Of a stretch of DNA of 64,000 nucleotides, positions 46,743-58,072 are shown piece after piece. The DNA is from Brassica napus. Its lineage: Eukaryota > Streptophyta > Magnoliopsida > Brassicales > Brassicaceae. The stretch spans positions 47,582,681 through 47,646,680 of the forward strand of contig NC_063450.1 of the NCBI RefSeq assembly GCF_020379485.1. Reading direction: 5' to 3'. The number at the start of each line of letters is the position of its first letter. The first letter of the stretch is position 1. The notes below the pieces were generated by a model, which was not told the origin of the DNA, did not search any database, and worked only from the letters and a program-made list of their open reading frames with translations. The translations under genes and the position numbers were made by a program.

Positions 46743-48148
46743 AAATCCCAAAGAGAATATTAATTAAATGAAGAGAGAGGTTCCTTTCGGACATAATACT
46801 CTCTCTGGCCACTGATAAAACCCACTCCACATCGTCAAATTTTATCCAATTATTGAAAACTAATTATTTAAAGCCAATAAAAATTGACATATTTACAAAT
46901 ACTAAAACATATGTATTAGATTTTTAATTTTTTTTATTTATATATAATCAGTTAAAACTCACAAATGAATCGTAAACACACATAAATAAAACACTGTTGA
47001 AATTAGCAGTTTTATGTCACTTAGTAATATATTTGTTATATATATATCTATTTATAGAAGAAGAAAAAAACTAAATTTGAGACAAGGAAATAAAAAGGTT
47101 TGGTTATATATGTTACTGGCTACCCTAATTTAAATCTGATAATGCATGTCTTCTAGTTCTCTAGGTCCTTTGAAAAATTCTATTGTAGGAGAAAAAAATA
47201 TGTAGAAAATGACTGACTATAGTTCCCTAATATATTTTGTTTTTTTGATATCCGTGGAGAATTCTAGACGGTAAACCCAGATTAATTCCCACGAGACTTT
47301 CCATCTGGGCACACACGGTTATAGACGGGACGGTTGCCGACTCGAACCCAAGACGGACACTCTAGATGGAGTTCTATTACCACTAGACCAAGAGCTCTCG
47401 GTTATAGTGCCCTAATATTCATGTATAAAGATTGATATCATTACGAAAACTCCAAAGATATACATGAAAAAGTCTTGGGAGGTAGGAATTATATCAACTG
47501 CCAACAAACATTATTGAGTTATGGTTCTGTGACTGTGAGTGGAAATATATCTCTGGAGTCTAGAGAGAGCAACATATATTTTAGAGTGTGAGCTACCATT
47601 TCAACAACTCACGGCAAGTGTTTTCTCTTAAGAAATATATAGTTGCCAAAATAATACGTTCTGATTTTTTTTTTAAACTTCAAAATACGTTTGTAAGAGT
47701 AAGAGACATACACTGATACAGTTTCCTTCCTATAAATCGAATACTTCATGTATATTAATAGACGCATTATAAGTCATAACTCACGGAACCATTTTACACA
47801 TGACTTACACTACATCACACAAGCTAAATGTTATAGAAGTTTGTTACATTTTTTGGATTATGCGAAAACGAGTAACGAAAGAAAGCGATGTCCAACAAGT
47901 TAGTGGGATGATAATCAAAATAGCGCACATATCATGAGTAGTGCGACTCTTTACTGTAGAAGCCTTAGAAAAGATATCACGAGTTACCGACATCTTAGTT
48001 CTCACCCTAGAATTGGATTCTCACATGTCCAAAGAGAGACTCTTGTCACGGAAACATAATTTTATCTCATTTTTAGATTCTCATCACGTTGTAATAGTGA
48101 TACGTGTCTAATGCGTGTGTCGTGTGAGTGTGTTATGTGAGTGGGTGC
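46743..48148. other. Intergenic region with one SINE
   Basis: Apart from the SINE at 47234-47402 I see AT-rich DNA without coding potential. The last few hundred bases are the likely promoter of the glycine-rich protein gene. Confidence 0.5.
47234..47402 (-). mobile_element. tRNA-derived SINE with 16-bp target duplication
   Basis: On the minus strand it has an A-box (TGGTCTAGTGG), a B-box (GGGTTCGAGTC) and a 3' end GATATC plus A-run. The flanks are tatagttccctaatat (47218-47233) and tatagtgccctaatat (47403-47418), identical at 15 of 16 positions. Confidence 0.9.
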
Positions 48149-48157
48149 TTATATAAA
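48149..48157 (+). promoter_or_regulatory. TATA box of the glycine-rich protein gene
   Basis: TTATATAAA lies 66 bases upstream of the ATG at 48215, giving a short leader of about 35 bases. No other TATA-like match is closer. Confidence 0.6.
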
Positions 48158-48214
48158 GTCTTAATCTGAGTGAGAACATAGAGAAAGAGTTAAAACAAAT
48201 ATATCTTGAGGAAA

Positions 48215-48655
48215 ATGAAAGGTGATTTTCTCACATTGGCTCTTATATCTTTACTATTGGCTATCTCATTTGTTCATGGAGGAGGAGAGTCTGGAACCCC
48301 TGCTTATTCGGCGGTCAGCCAGAATAGTCCGACCGGAGGGTCTAGCGGTGCAAGTGGTTCGGCTCATGGACCTAATTGGGAATATGATTGGGGATGGGGA
48401 TCAACACCAGAAGGTGGTTATGGCTATGGTTCAGGTTCAGGTTCAGGTTCAACACCTGATGGAGGAAAAGGGACCGGGTTTGGGTTTGGTTCTGGTTCAG
48501 GAGCTGGGGTTGGGTTTGTCTCAGGAGGAGGAGGAGCCACAGGCGGTGGCTCTGGCCATGGTAGTGGGACCGGACAAGCAAATGAAGGTGGTGGCTCAGG
48601 GGGTGGAAATGGTGCAGCTTCTCCAGGTCGTAGAGAAAGGAGCCAACACCGTTAA
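48215..48655 (+). CDS. Secreted glycine-rich protein
   Basis: This is a single exon of 146 residues. A signal peptide (MKGDFLTLALISLLLAISFV, cleaved near HGG) is followed by low-complexity sequence rich in Gly and Ser: GYGYGSGSGSGSTP, GFGFGSGSG and GGGGATGGGSGHGSG. It ends with a basic tail, RRERSQHR. A central WEYDWGWGSTPEGG segment holds three Trp. Glycine-rich proteins of this kind are usually cell-wall components. By position it corresponds to the glycine-rich gene At4g18280 (recalled). The other long frames over the same bases come from the repetitive codons. Confidence 0.88.
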   Translation: MKGDFLTLALISLLLAISFVHGGGESGTPAYSAVSQNSPTGGSSGASGSAHGPNWEYDWGWGSTPEGGYGYGSGSGSGSTPDGGKGTGFGFGSGSGAGVGFVSGGGGATGGGSGHGSGTGQANEGGGSGGGNGAASPGRRERSQHR

Positions 48656-49467
48656 GCATTTCGTGTTACCTCTTTAACACATCTATAAATAAGACTGGAA
48701 AAGAAAACTAAAAGTATTATTATTGTATTGTATGAATACTACAAGCTTGATGCATAAATAAGGATCAAACGAATAATTAAAACAGTTGGGCGTTTCCTCT
48801 GTACTACGTATTATAGCTAAACCTGATGTATCTGTTGTTTTCTATGCAAAATGTAGTGTGTTAATATTTGATTTAGTAATGATCATATGCGAATATGCAA
48901 AAGGCATAGAACTAAGAAACTTATAGTTTTCTTATTTCTTCTATTTTGATTTTCTTTTTAATTGTGATTGTATTCTATATAAATGAATTAACTAGCTATG
49001 TCACATATCTTGAATTAAAGAACAATATATGGTTGATTCTAAACCGCTAGTGTTTGTCTATTCTGTGGCTAAGGGTCAAAGTAACACAAAGCTTTTGTCC
49101 CCAATATAAGTTTTTTCTTGAACAATAAACTGTTTTTATTTATTTACATATTAGTTTATCGATATGAGATATCCATAAGTCCAATGTACATGATAAGGAC
49201 GACGATAAACATATAATTTAATTATCCACCGAGTTGATTGGAATATCGAATTGAATATGAAATTTGTATTTATCGAACTTCAATAATTAAATTGTTTAGA
49301 AAAATATCCTAACCAATCACGTCATTATATAGTCTCGATAACTTTCCCTCTAAATTAGTCTCGACACTACAACTTGAATCATCGCCAACATCAAAATTGT
49401 CCAATACTCCAAGGTCATCTTTCCCTGTAGGAATAACAAAACATATTATTACATATTTTTATTATTA
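48656..49467. other. Intergenic, glycine-rich gene 3' flank to GH17 3' flank
   Basis: AT-rich sequence between convergent genes. No gene, repeat border or RNA was recognised. Confidence 0.5.
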
Positions 49468-49607
49468 TCTATTCTATTAAAACATCTGTTTTGACCCATT
49501 GATAAAAGTTGGATCCAAGAACTATTTCTTTTATCTTTATCATTATTTAAAATATTATTTATTATGTTTTATGTCATTAGACCTAAAAAGGACGGGTCAG
49601 AATCTAG
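49468..49607 (+). mobile_element. Short Helitron-like element overlapping the GH17 stop codon
   Basis: This 140-bp sequence begins TCTATTCTATTAAAACATC and ends CTAG followed by T. It has a small GACC...GGTC hairpin (49579-49598) just before the end and an A on the left flank. The termini match ATREP-type Helitrons. Its last bases, read on the minus strand, supply the final codons and stop of the GH17 gene. Confidence 0.55.
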
Positions 49608-51483
49608 TTACAAATTTAATTCCCTCAAAGCCATAGAATAGTGATTGTACCTTAGTGGCATAAGATGAATATGTGACAGATTCTGAATTCGCAGTGGTCG
49701 TCGACATCGTAGAAAATCCCAAGTTGTAAGCCAATGATCCATCGGGTCGAAATATTCCATAATTTTTCTCAGAAGTAGGACCCGGTTTCATATCCTCATT
49801 GAACAAGGCGAATATATAAACATCTAACCTTGAATTCCGTCTCGCCGGAGTACCTTCTCCGGCGAATTGTCTCATCATAAGATTCCTATTATAAGTGGCA
49901 GCATTCGTAGGAGACGCTCCAACCTCTCCAGCATCTCCTTTTGAAGGCCACCCTGTTTCCGCAACCCTAACTTCTATGTTACGGTACCCTAGTTTCGCAG
50001 CAGCGAAAGCAACCGCATCGACTTGAGCATACATCATGTTGTCGTAATGTAGTCTTGTGTTGGGATCGGTCATACCGATGTTTCGGTTGAATAGAACATA
50101 GTCGATGGGGATTTTGTTTGGGTTGTCTTTGTAGGCAAAGTAAGGGTAAGCATTTACCCAAAAGGGAGATCTCGTGGCTTCCAGGAACTGTAGAAGTTGT
50201 TGCATCACGGAGGAAACCTCTGGCTTGAAACTTCCGGCTGATGGAGGATAAGATTCGGCTAGGACGGCAAGAGAGCTTGGAGACGAGACTTCAATGTATC
50301 TATCTAAACCTAGTTGGACCAAGGCTTTGTGGATGTTAATTATCGCCGGCATCATGTATCTATTTCAAAAAGGAAAAAAAGAAAAGAAAAAGAGAAGAAG
50401 CAAAGTTAGCATTATTGGACTAAAACTATTTCACCTACTTGAATAGATCAACAATATAGATAGTCTTTTTGAACTAACAATATAGATAGTTTTGTAAGTA
50501 TACAATTTTTGTTGCTTCTCTAAAAACATATAAATAGTAACTCCTGTTGTATTATATAAACTCAAGTGTGAATCTAAGTTGTTTTGTAAACAGTGTGAAG
50601 ATAATGTGTGAATATAAGTTTTTTTTTTTAAGTTATTTTTGATAATTAGCTTTTATATATATTGGATGCGGCCGAAAATCGTATAATCTTACCTTTAAGA
50701 CGTTCCTAGAACATTATTAAAATCGCAGTGGAGTTTTGATAAACATTTTTTTCGAATGATATTGTTATGATTGACCAAACTTTATTATATGTGAAATGAC
50801 CAACGTAAAGATCTTATTAATTAAATTAATAAATTTGATTCGAGATTAGATACCCGATTAAACTAGAGTCTTCGTCGGTGAAAAGCTCGTTTCCGACCAT
50901 GATTCCGGTGATCCTTGTGGCCGGAATATAGGGTTTGATGTGAGAATCCACCCATTGGAGAGCTTGTTGAGGATCTTGTAACAACGTTAAAACTTGATTT
51001 TCGATGGTGACGATGATCTCTATGTTTGAATTTGCGAAGGAAGTAAGAATTTGAGGATTAGTGTCGTAAATTCTTGTTTTGGTGATCCTTAGAGATCTCA
51101 AGAGGTTAATAACTTTATCCGGTGAAGGCAAATTGTTCCCAACTTGTCCGTAATTGATACCAAGAGACGTTGCTTTTTGTAGTATATTTCCTGCATTTAT
51201 TTCCAAATCAAAGAATCAGAATTTTTAGAAAATTATGCCATGCAAAACCTTTTTTAGACTAAATATGACAAAATAATGGTTGATAAAAAGAATAACTTCG
51301 TTGAAAATCTTAGACGTTGCTATTTTTGACGCGGCAACATACCGCATAACTTGAGAATTATAAAATATCTCTATATGAAAGTATACTTAACGATGAAACA
51401 ATCAAATCACCTGAGAAAACGAGAGAAAGCAGGAGAAAAACATTAATGAGATTAGGAAGTCTCGCGACTGTTCTTGATGTCAT
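49597..51483 (-). CDS. GH17 endo-1,3-beta-glucanase-like protein
   Basis: There are three exons on the minus strand: 51411-51483, 50854-51190 and 49597-50359, giving 390 residues. A signal peptide (MTSRTVARLPNLINVFLLLS) leads to the GH17 barrel, starting LGINYGQVGNNLPSP. The acid/base Glu is in MVGNEL and the nucleophile Glu in VAETGWPSKGD. The end of the fold is NYGIFRPDGSLAYNLGF. No CBM43 (X8) domain or clear GPI signal follows. The predicted role is cutting callose or related 1,3-glucans in the wall. The final residues (TRF) and stop are contributed by a Helitron-like end at 49607, so the ancestral C-terminus was probably a little different. Its position fits At4g18340 (recalled). A TATA-like TATTTATA on the minus strand lies at 51551-51558. 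Confidence 0.92.
50450..50490 (-). mobile_element. Ultra-short insertion with 15-bp target duplication in GH17 intron 2
   Basis: The sequence aacaatatagatagt occurs at 50450-50464 and exactly again at 50476-50490. The 11-base insert on the minus strand is AGTTC, five A and G. It is the shortest member of the micro-insertion class in this window. Confidence 0.6.
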
Positions 51484-51558
51484 GTTGAGAAAGAAAGAGA
51501 GGAGAGAGAGATTGTTAAGCTTTTGGGTTTTAAGAAAGGGTTTAAGGGAATATAAATA

Positions 51559-53257
51559 CACTACACATGAAGCCAGCCAAGTTGAAGAATACTTTTCTTT
51601 GCTTGTTTGTTTTTTTTCCACGTTTTTTATTTCGTAAGAGGAAATATGGTTTAGTTTTGAAGTTTATGTTTTTAAATTTTGCAGCTGTTTAGCTTTGCCT
51701 TCCCTATATTGTTTTTCTCATTTATGCCTTTTTATCAATCGAGGGCTTTCTTCAAACCAGAACGAGGGATTCTTACTAAAAGTTTTATATATTATAGGTT
51801 TCAAATATTTATATTTTATGAAAAATATGTTGTTTTTAAATTTATGCAGACTTAACTACGATAAAATTGCACATGCATGGAAACACATATGTGGGTGTAT
51901 TGTTTACATGCATTCTACAAGTTGTGCTATTGTTTGCAGCTTTGGTTTAAAAAGTGAGCAGTGTTATTAAAATTATCAAGAAAAAAGGAGAACAATAATG
52001 GAATACACGTAAGTGGACGTAATAGAAAATGGCAAAGTTTTCAATTAAGTTGGTTAGTCTGAATTCTGAAATAAAACAAACGTTTGCTCTCTCTATATAT
52101 ATACTAAAAGTATATTCCACGATAATCCGGGAGAAAAAGCTAAAAATTAAGTATATCACAAAACAATAACAAAACTGATCTAAACATGCTAACTTTTAAT
52201 ATCATTATAGATGTTTTTTTACTCTTAGAACACATGCAATGACGGTACGTAGCTGGAATCTTTAAAAAAAAATTATTATAAAATCATATGAGGTCCACGT
52301 TTTTTAGGTTTTTGCGCAGGTTCAAGCTGTTAAATTTCTTCCGTAAGGATTCCATATGGTGGAGTCTGTTAACTATTTGCGAGTACCACTGATACGTGGC
52401 GGTCCGACTGATACGTGGCGGTCCGCAATTGGTTAGTTTTTTTTTTTTTTAATCTGGAAAAAAAAAATTAAAAAAATAGAACACATTTTTTTTAAGGATT
52501 GTTATGGGGTACACGGTTGTGGTTGCCCTTACAACTCCCACTAAAGTAAACTCTAAAAAATTTAACCAGTCATATGTGTCTTGTAAAATCGTCTTATATA
52601 TTATACACGTCTACAAATATAATTTTCTGGATTTAGGTTGATTGTTTCTCGGTTTTGGAATAGTTTTTGTCTTTGTCTTCCCAAAAAATAATTTTCATCC
52701 AATTAAACTTTTTGATAAATAGATTTCTTAAAATATATAAAATTATTTTTTCAAGTAATTGTCTATTTTAAAACAAAAATTAAAATCCAAGTTTTTTCCA
52801 ATTTTGTTGTTTGAAAATGATTAAATATTTTTTCCTTATTAAAAAATATCATTGTCCAATTCTACGGTAGTATTTTTCTACCAATCAAAGCACTGCTAAA
52901 TGCTAATAATAATGAACCCATGAGCACATATACTCAAGGAAAAATCTATTAGATATATAGTCTAATATTTTTGAAAAAGTGTTTATAAAATATTAGTACA
53001 AAATACAAATATCATTAAATAAATTTTATTTACTTATTTAAAAAATAAATATAAATATAAATATAACTTTTCTAGACTATTTCAAACATGAATTATATTC
53101 TCATCCATTAGCAGTTCCTGCTTTTTCCCCAAAAAAATACTGCCAGAAATGTGTTATATTTTATTATTTTAAATTTTTGAACTGATTCTTATTACTAATT
53201 GCGTTGAATGGAGCACTATAATACGATGGAGGATTTGCGGGCGTGAGAAATGCTTTA
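51559..53257. other. Intergenic region upstream of GH17
   Basis: AT-rich. A perfect 19-bp tandem duplication (actgatacgtggcggtccg) lies at 52389-52426. No gene or full transposon was found before the Harbinger element. Confidence 0.5.
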
Positions 53258-53477
53258 GAGCAACTCCAATGGTGTTAGTCCAATATCACCTTTGGAGTCC
53301 TTAACAATATAATATATATATATATATTTTTTGAATAGTTAAGGACTTTACTCTAAAATGTATGTCTAACGATGTTATCCAATATGGAGTCTTTAAGAAT
53401 TAAAAAATATTAAATTTGTAAAACATTTAAATTTAAAATTTTTATGTATTCAATGATTAAAAGCAAACATACAATAA

Positions 53478-54003
53478 TTATACATCTTTATCATTACCAA
53501 ACTTGTTCCAAATATTTTTTATTAAATCATTTTTCAATTCTTCGTGTGTACGCCTATCTCGAACCTGATTCCGTAGGCCAAGCTTATTACCGAAATGTGA
53601 AGGCATGTTGTTAATATGCTCTACATGTGAACTTCTGGTCGAGTCTCCTTCTTCAAATTCAGATGTATCGTACAGAGTGTATCCACCTCGTTCATTTTCG
53701 ACTATCATATTGTGCAGTATGATACATGCTCTCATAATCTTCCCTATTTTTTTCTTGTCCAATGATAGAGCCGGGTTTTTCACTATCGCAAATCGAGCTT
53801 GCAATACACCAAAATCACGCTCCACATCTTTTCGGGTTACTTCTTGAACTTTAGCAAATAACTCTGCTCTAGAACCTTGAGGGAGTGTGATAGATTGGAG
53901 AAATGTTGACCATTTTGGATATATACCGTCTGTGAGGTAGTACGCCAAATCATACTGGTGTTCGTTGACCATATACGTTACCCTTGGAGCTCGACCTTTG
54001 AAC
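53478..54003 (-). pseudogene. Harbinger transposase C-terminal fragment (DDE_Tnp_4)
   Basis: The frame reads FKGRAPRVTYMVNEHQYDLA, then YYLTDGIYPKWSTFLQSI, EVTRKDVERDFGVLQARFAI and GKIMRACIILHNMIVENERG. These are conserved C-terminal blocks of PIF/Harbinger (ALP1-like) nucleases, including the region around the last acidic residue. The frame is open to a stop at 53478. The helix-turn-helix part and the first catalytic aspartates are absent. Confidence 0.85.
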
Positions 54004-54033
54004 TAGAGATTTAAAGAGTTCAAAACACTAACC

Positions 54034-54948
54034 TCAGCGGACTCTCTCAAGTTCAGACACACGCTGAAGCATCATCTTAACCTGGGCCTGAAGAGACATT
54101 AGAGAAAACAAACAATATGCTAGAAAGATTGTACAAACAGCAATCAACGTTAACCTTAAGCGCCTCGCACTCTCGCAGAAGCTTCTCCTGCTCATGAAAC
54201 CGTTGTTTGAGCCTCTAAATCTCTTGTTGCACACCCATAACCCATGGTTGCCTGAAATGCAGCCCGTCATTCTGCCAAAACATAAAATGATTTATCAAAC
54301 AACAAATCAATATGGAGTATAAAGAGACAGAACATTTCGAACCTGGTAGTCTTTGCAGATGAAGTATCTTTTCCCAGAGAGGTAGTCATATGTATCCTCT
54401 TCGTCGACGAACTCCTTCGTGATAGATCCACAGGGGCACAGCTTGGGAATTCCCTGTTGGGCATCTGAAACGAAATGAAGCATGTTATAGTATGCTTTGT
54501 GTGCTTTAGATCTCGCAGTTCTTCCTCCATTTAGAACCTACAAGAACAAAAAAATATAATCGAATCAAAAACCCCAAATTAGAAAACCCTAAATCGATTT
54601 AGAAAACCCTAAATCGATTTACAACTCAATCCCGAACCCTTAATCGCGACGAAACAACAAAGAAGCTTGTCGAAAAGAAGAGAATATCAAACCCAAACGG
54701 AAACCCAAATTCGAATTAAATCCCCAATTCGATTTTAAACCTGAAATCTATTCAAACCCCACAATCGAATCCCTAAAAACTGATGAAATCAACATGCATC
54801 AACTTCATAAGAAAAAATAATGAGTTTAAACGGCTGGATTTACCTTCAACGAAGCGGATCGCCGAATCGCCTTTGCTTTCGCTTTTAGAGATGGAGAAGT
54901 TTTTTTTTTCAGCTCGAGACGCGTAAATGAAAGTTTCACTTTCCCCAT
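54034..54948 (-). pseudogene. GRF zinc-finger gene carried in the Harbinger element
   Basis: Exons on the minus strand are 54844-54948, 54343-54537, about 54150-54271 and a short last exon ending near 54034. The protein would begin MGKVKLSFTRLELKKKTSPS and continue with NGGRTARSKAHKAYYNMLHF. The GRF finger follows: GIPKLCPCGSITKEFVDEED, then GKRYFICKDYQ, then NDGLHFRQPWVMGVQQEI. A coiled-coil tail (RLKQRFHEQEKLLRECEALK, then QVKMMLQRVSELERV) completes it. Exons 1-3 join in phase, but TAG at 54215-54217 stops the frame just after QQEI, where Gln would be usual. GRF fingers bind single-stranded nucleic acids in some nucleases; its role here is unknown. Confidence 0.72.
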
Positions 54949-55254
54949 ACGAAACACAACACTTCTCCGCACGAATCAGATGTTGCCAGCTCGTCTAGGA
55001 CCAAAGCCGAAAAATCTTTAATTAAGGATTCTTTCTTAACTTAAGCTAATTTAATAATAGTATTTTTTCTTGATTTGCCTAAGGATTAACGCTAAGAAAT
55101 AGCTAACATCCCGCGTTGCGTGTGGTCTTAGAGCTAAAAAAATCTCTTGAGACAAAAGCTGATTAGAGATCCGATGTGACTTGACGTGTCAAACGATTCA
55201 ACGGTATAAATTATAGTGAAGGAAGCCTCCTCCCCTGTTTCTCCTTTGAAGTTT

Positions 55255-55529
55255 TTTTTTATATAACTGAAAATGGTTAAATCCGAGTCTATTAAAGACA
55301 CAGACCTAATCTCCGGAGTGGAAAGTGCAGCCCACGGATAAACTCTTTCCTGTGTATTCAAATGAGCCGAAAAATAGTAGCTCATATTCATGTAGGTGAC
55401 CAGGAAAATGTGATTTAGTTTCGCATGACAGGTGGATTGAACCTAAAATGTGGTGACATCCCAAACCCTTCCCCTTATCACTTGACCACGAGCTCCCGGT
55501 CAAAAACCTGACATCCCAAGAACCTGAAA
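55255..55529 (-). mobile_element. tRNA-related SINE with perfect 19-bp target duplication
   Basis: The sequence tgtttctcctttgaagttt flanks the element at 55236-55254 and 55530-55548. On the minus strand it has an A-box-like TGGTCAAGTGATAAG and a B-box GGTTCAATCC. It ends in an A-run. It lies 127 bp from the end of the Harbinger element. Confidence 0.88.
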
Positions 55530-55548
55530 TGTTTCTCCTTTGAAGTTT

Positions 55549-56372
55549 ATTTTATGTTTTTTAGAAAGGTTATTAATTTTAAATTTGCTTACAAAGTTAA
55601 AATTCAAATCTGAAAAATAATTAAATATAATTCAGAATAATCAAACCAAATAGATTCAAGGGAGCCCAATCAAAATAACATATATAAAAACTAAACCATT
55701 TATTATATAGGCGATCCAAAAACAAATCATCTAAAATTTAAGTTCTTATGAAAACTGAAAGTAGTTTTTATATTAAATTTAAATCAAAATCTAATCCAAG
55801 CCAAATTATTTATAAGTTTTAATTTGACTTTGGATGTGCATACTTACAAACTTAGAAAAACAAAAAAAAAAATCTAAAACCAAACAAAAATCAGGATTAA
55901 ACACCATTCATATATCAAAGGCAATAAACAAATTCTGGATTGATATCGAAATTAATCATATACGACCAACGTAGTAACTAATATGTTGGTGGAGGTGTGA
56001 ACTTTTAGAGGCGGGTTTCATCCACTTCAAACTCAGTGTAAGAATCTGATATTCAAGTGTTATAATACTCTGACAGAAAGAATATATTTACGAAAAATTT
56101 GAAAGATCATCCAAAATTAGAAAGATAGTCAACATCGAACTGATGAAGTCAAACTAGAACTGAGAAGAAATCAAAGCATTAAATATAATTTTAAGAACAC
56201 TTAATACGGTTAAAGATCACATTGCCATTATAATCTGCTCTTCATCATTTACAAAAAAAGACCAATGTGAAACAGAAGAAAGATTGTTTTTTTTTCTGTG
56301 GAAACCCTTTGAGTCAAGTGTTTTTCACCGATAGTTTATTAATGCTTCTACACCAACATGTCGAAGTTTCAA
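55549..56372. other. AT-rich intergenic region
   Basis: No coding sequence, RNA gene or repeat border was recognised. Confidence 0.45.
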
Positions 56373-57303
56373 TTCTCGCAGAAAACGATTTATTAAACAA
56401 TTATGCAGATTACGAAAAATGACTTACAAGAGATTTTCAACATGGTGCAAATAAACTCGGTCATGCGTGAATCTTCATAGAACGACTCATGTGACACATT
56501 TAAGCGTAGATCTTTATAAGGCAGGTAGTATTGTCGGTTGTCGAATCGTCTACGTAATCTTTCTAATAATTGTAATATCTTAATAAATCAACGTTAAAAA
56601 AAAACATAAGAAAGACACACTTTTTCTTTTATCAAAAGAGACCCAACTTTCTTCATATCAAAATTGTACTCTAAATATTTATGTATTCTCTTATTTACTG
56701 AGAGCAATCAATCGAGGTTGAGTAAATAATTGATGAACAAAATATTTATTGATTATCTTACTAATAATATGTTATGATAGAATTATAAAGACTCAAAAGT
56801 ATTACCAGAGCACCCCCAATTTTATTTTTTTGTGGTTTAACAAATTTTTTCGGAGAAAGCGATTTATTAAACAATTATACAAACAACTGAATAATGATTT
56901 ACGAGAAATCTTCAACATGGTGCAAATAAATTTTGTCAGACGTGGATTTTCATAGGACGACTCAAGTGATGCAGTTAGGCGTAGATTTTCATAAAGCAGG
57001 TAGTATTGTCGGTTGTCGAATCGTTTACGTAATCTTTTTAATAATTGTAATATCTTAATAAATCAGCGTTAAAAAAAAAAGAAAAACATAAGAAAGAAGC
57101 ACTTTTTCTATTATCAAAAGAGACTCAAATTTCTTCATATCAAAATTGTAGTCTAAATATTTATGTATTCTCTTATTTACTGAGAGCACCTGGAAGAGCT
57201 CTGATAATACTTTTTGAGTCTTTATAATTGTATCGTAACATATTATTAATAAGATCATCAATAAATATTTTGTTCATCAATTATTTACTCAACCTCGATT
57301 GAT
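56373..57303. repeat. Composite repeat: direct duplication enclosed by 107-bp inverted arms
   Basis: A segment of about 335 bp (56373-56706) is repeated in the same orientation at about 56850-57188, with shared phrases gatttattaaacaattat and aggtagtattgtcggttgtc. The second copy is enclosed by arms 56707-56812 and 57196-57303, which are reverse complements at roughly 93% by eye (tcaatcgaggttgagtaaat against its complement at the right edge). The arms could form a long hairpin. Confidence 0.8.
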
Positions 57304-57318
57304 TTTTGTGTGGTTTAG

Positions 57319-57361
57319 AAAATCCTTCTCGCTTAGTCAAAAAAAAAAAAAATCCTTCTCG
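57319..57361 (+). mobile_element. Ultra-short oligo(A) insertion with 13-bp target duplication
   Basis: The sequence aaaatccttctcg occurs at 57319-57331 and 57349-57361. The insert is CTTAGTC plus about 10 A. The left end of the duplication could be two bases shorter because it abuts the A-run. Confidence 0.6.
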
Positions 57362-58022
57362 TTGGATGTTTGTGAAAAGGAGTCAAACTAGTCAACTATA
57401 CCGATTGGCCTGTTTACAGTTGGTTAAACCTTTATTCCGACGTTTAAAAGTTAAGTTTTGCGCTTGAGGATGGCCGATGGACTACGCGTCGTTTTGTGGC
57501 AATTCCATAGATTGAATGACGCAACAGGCCTACACATATTGTGTTAAATTATGTACTTTTTTTTTGCGACAGTATAAAATTTAATGATAACAGACGTTAG
57601 TTTATATATTTTTGTTTTCTTTGAATTGACATTTGGAGAACAGACGAATATGTTTATAATTAACAAATAGTCAAGAACGACTGGAGCAGCGGTGTGATGT
57701 TTTTTCGTACGCGTTTATGACTAGCAATTTGGACTATGTGCTTGATAGGCAAGCAATGGTTAAAAAGTCGAACTAAGTCACCAGTTTTTTTTTTTTTTTT
57801 GAAACGGATCAGACCAAACCACCAGCACAAAACCTGCCTGGCCGGTCAAGGTTAGACTGGACCGACATATTTTTAATATTTCAGTTACGATGTGTAACCC
57901 GACTCTCGTTCAAAAAAAACGTGTATATATGCATAAGCACAAAGTGCAGGGTCGGGTTTGGACACAATCCAATGAAACTATAGTAGATTTGCCCCCTAAA
58001 ATTTTTGGAAGTTTTTATATAT

Positions 58023-58072
58023 AGGGATAGAGATATCTTTGATCAAAAAAAAAAGAAGGGATAGAGATATCT
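58023..58072 (+). mobile_element. Ultra-short oligo(A) insertion with 16-bp target duplication
   Basis: The sequence agggatagagatatct occurs at 58023-58038 and exactly again at 58057-58072. The insert is TTGATC plus ten A plus GA. Confidence 0.7.

Larger units (their letters stand above)
53258..55127 (-). mobile_element. PIF/Harbinger element with a carried GRF zinc-finger gene
   Basis: This 1.87-kb element is flanked by TTA (53255-53257 and 55128-55130). It has weakly inverted ends: gagcaactccaatggtgtta, and gaccacacgcaacgcgggat on the reverse strand. On the minus strand it holds first a GRF zinc-finger gene (54948 to about 54034), then the last part of a DDE transposase (about 54001 to 53478). 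The N-terminal half of the transposase is missing, so the element is non-autonomous. Confidence 0.72.

Noticed and set aside
48222..48677. Second long frame over the glycine-rich gene (and a third on the opposite strand)
   Set aside because: They come from the repetitive GGT/TCA codons of the glycine-rich gene. Only the frame starting at 48215 has a signal peptide and a sensible composition.
57780..57835. Oligo(T) tract with flanking accag considered another micro-insertion
   Set aside because: The flanking repeat is only 5-6 bases, too short to separate from chance.
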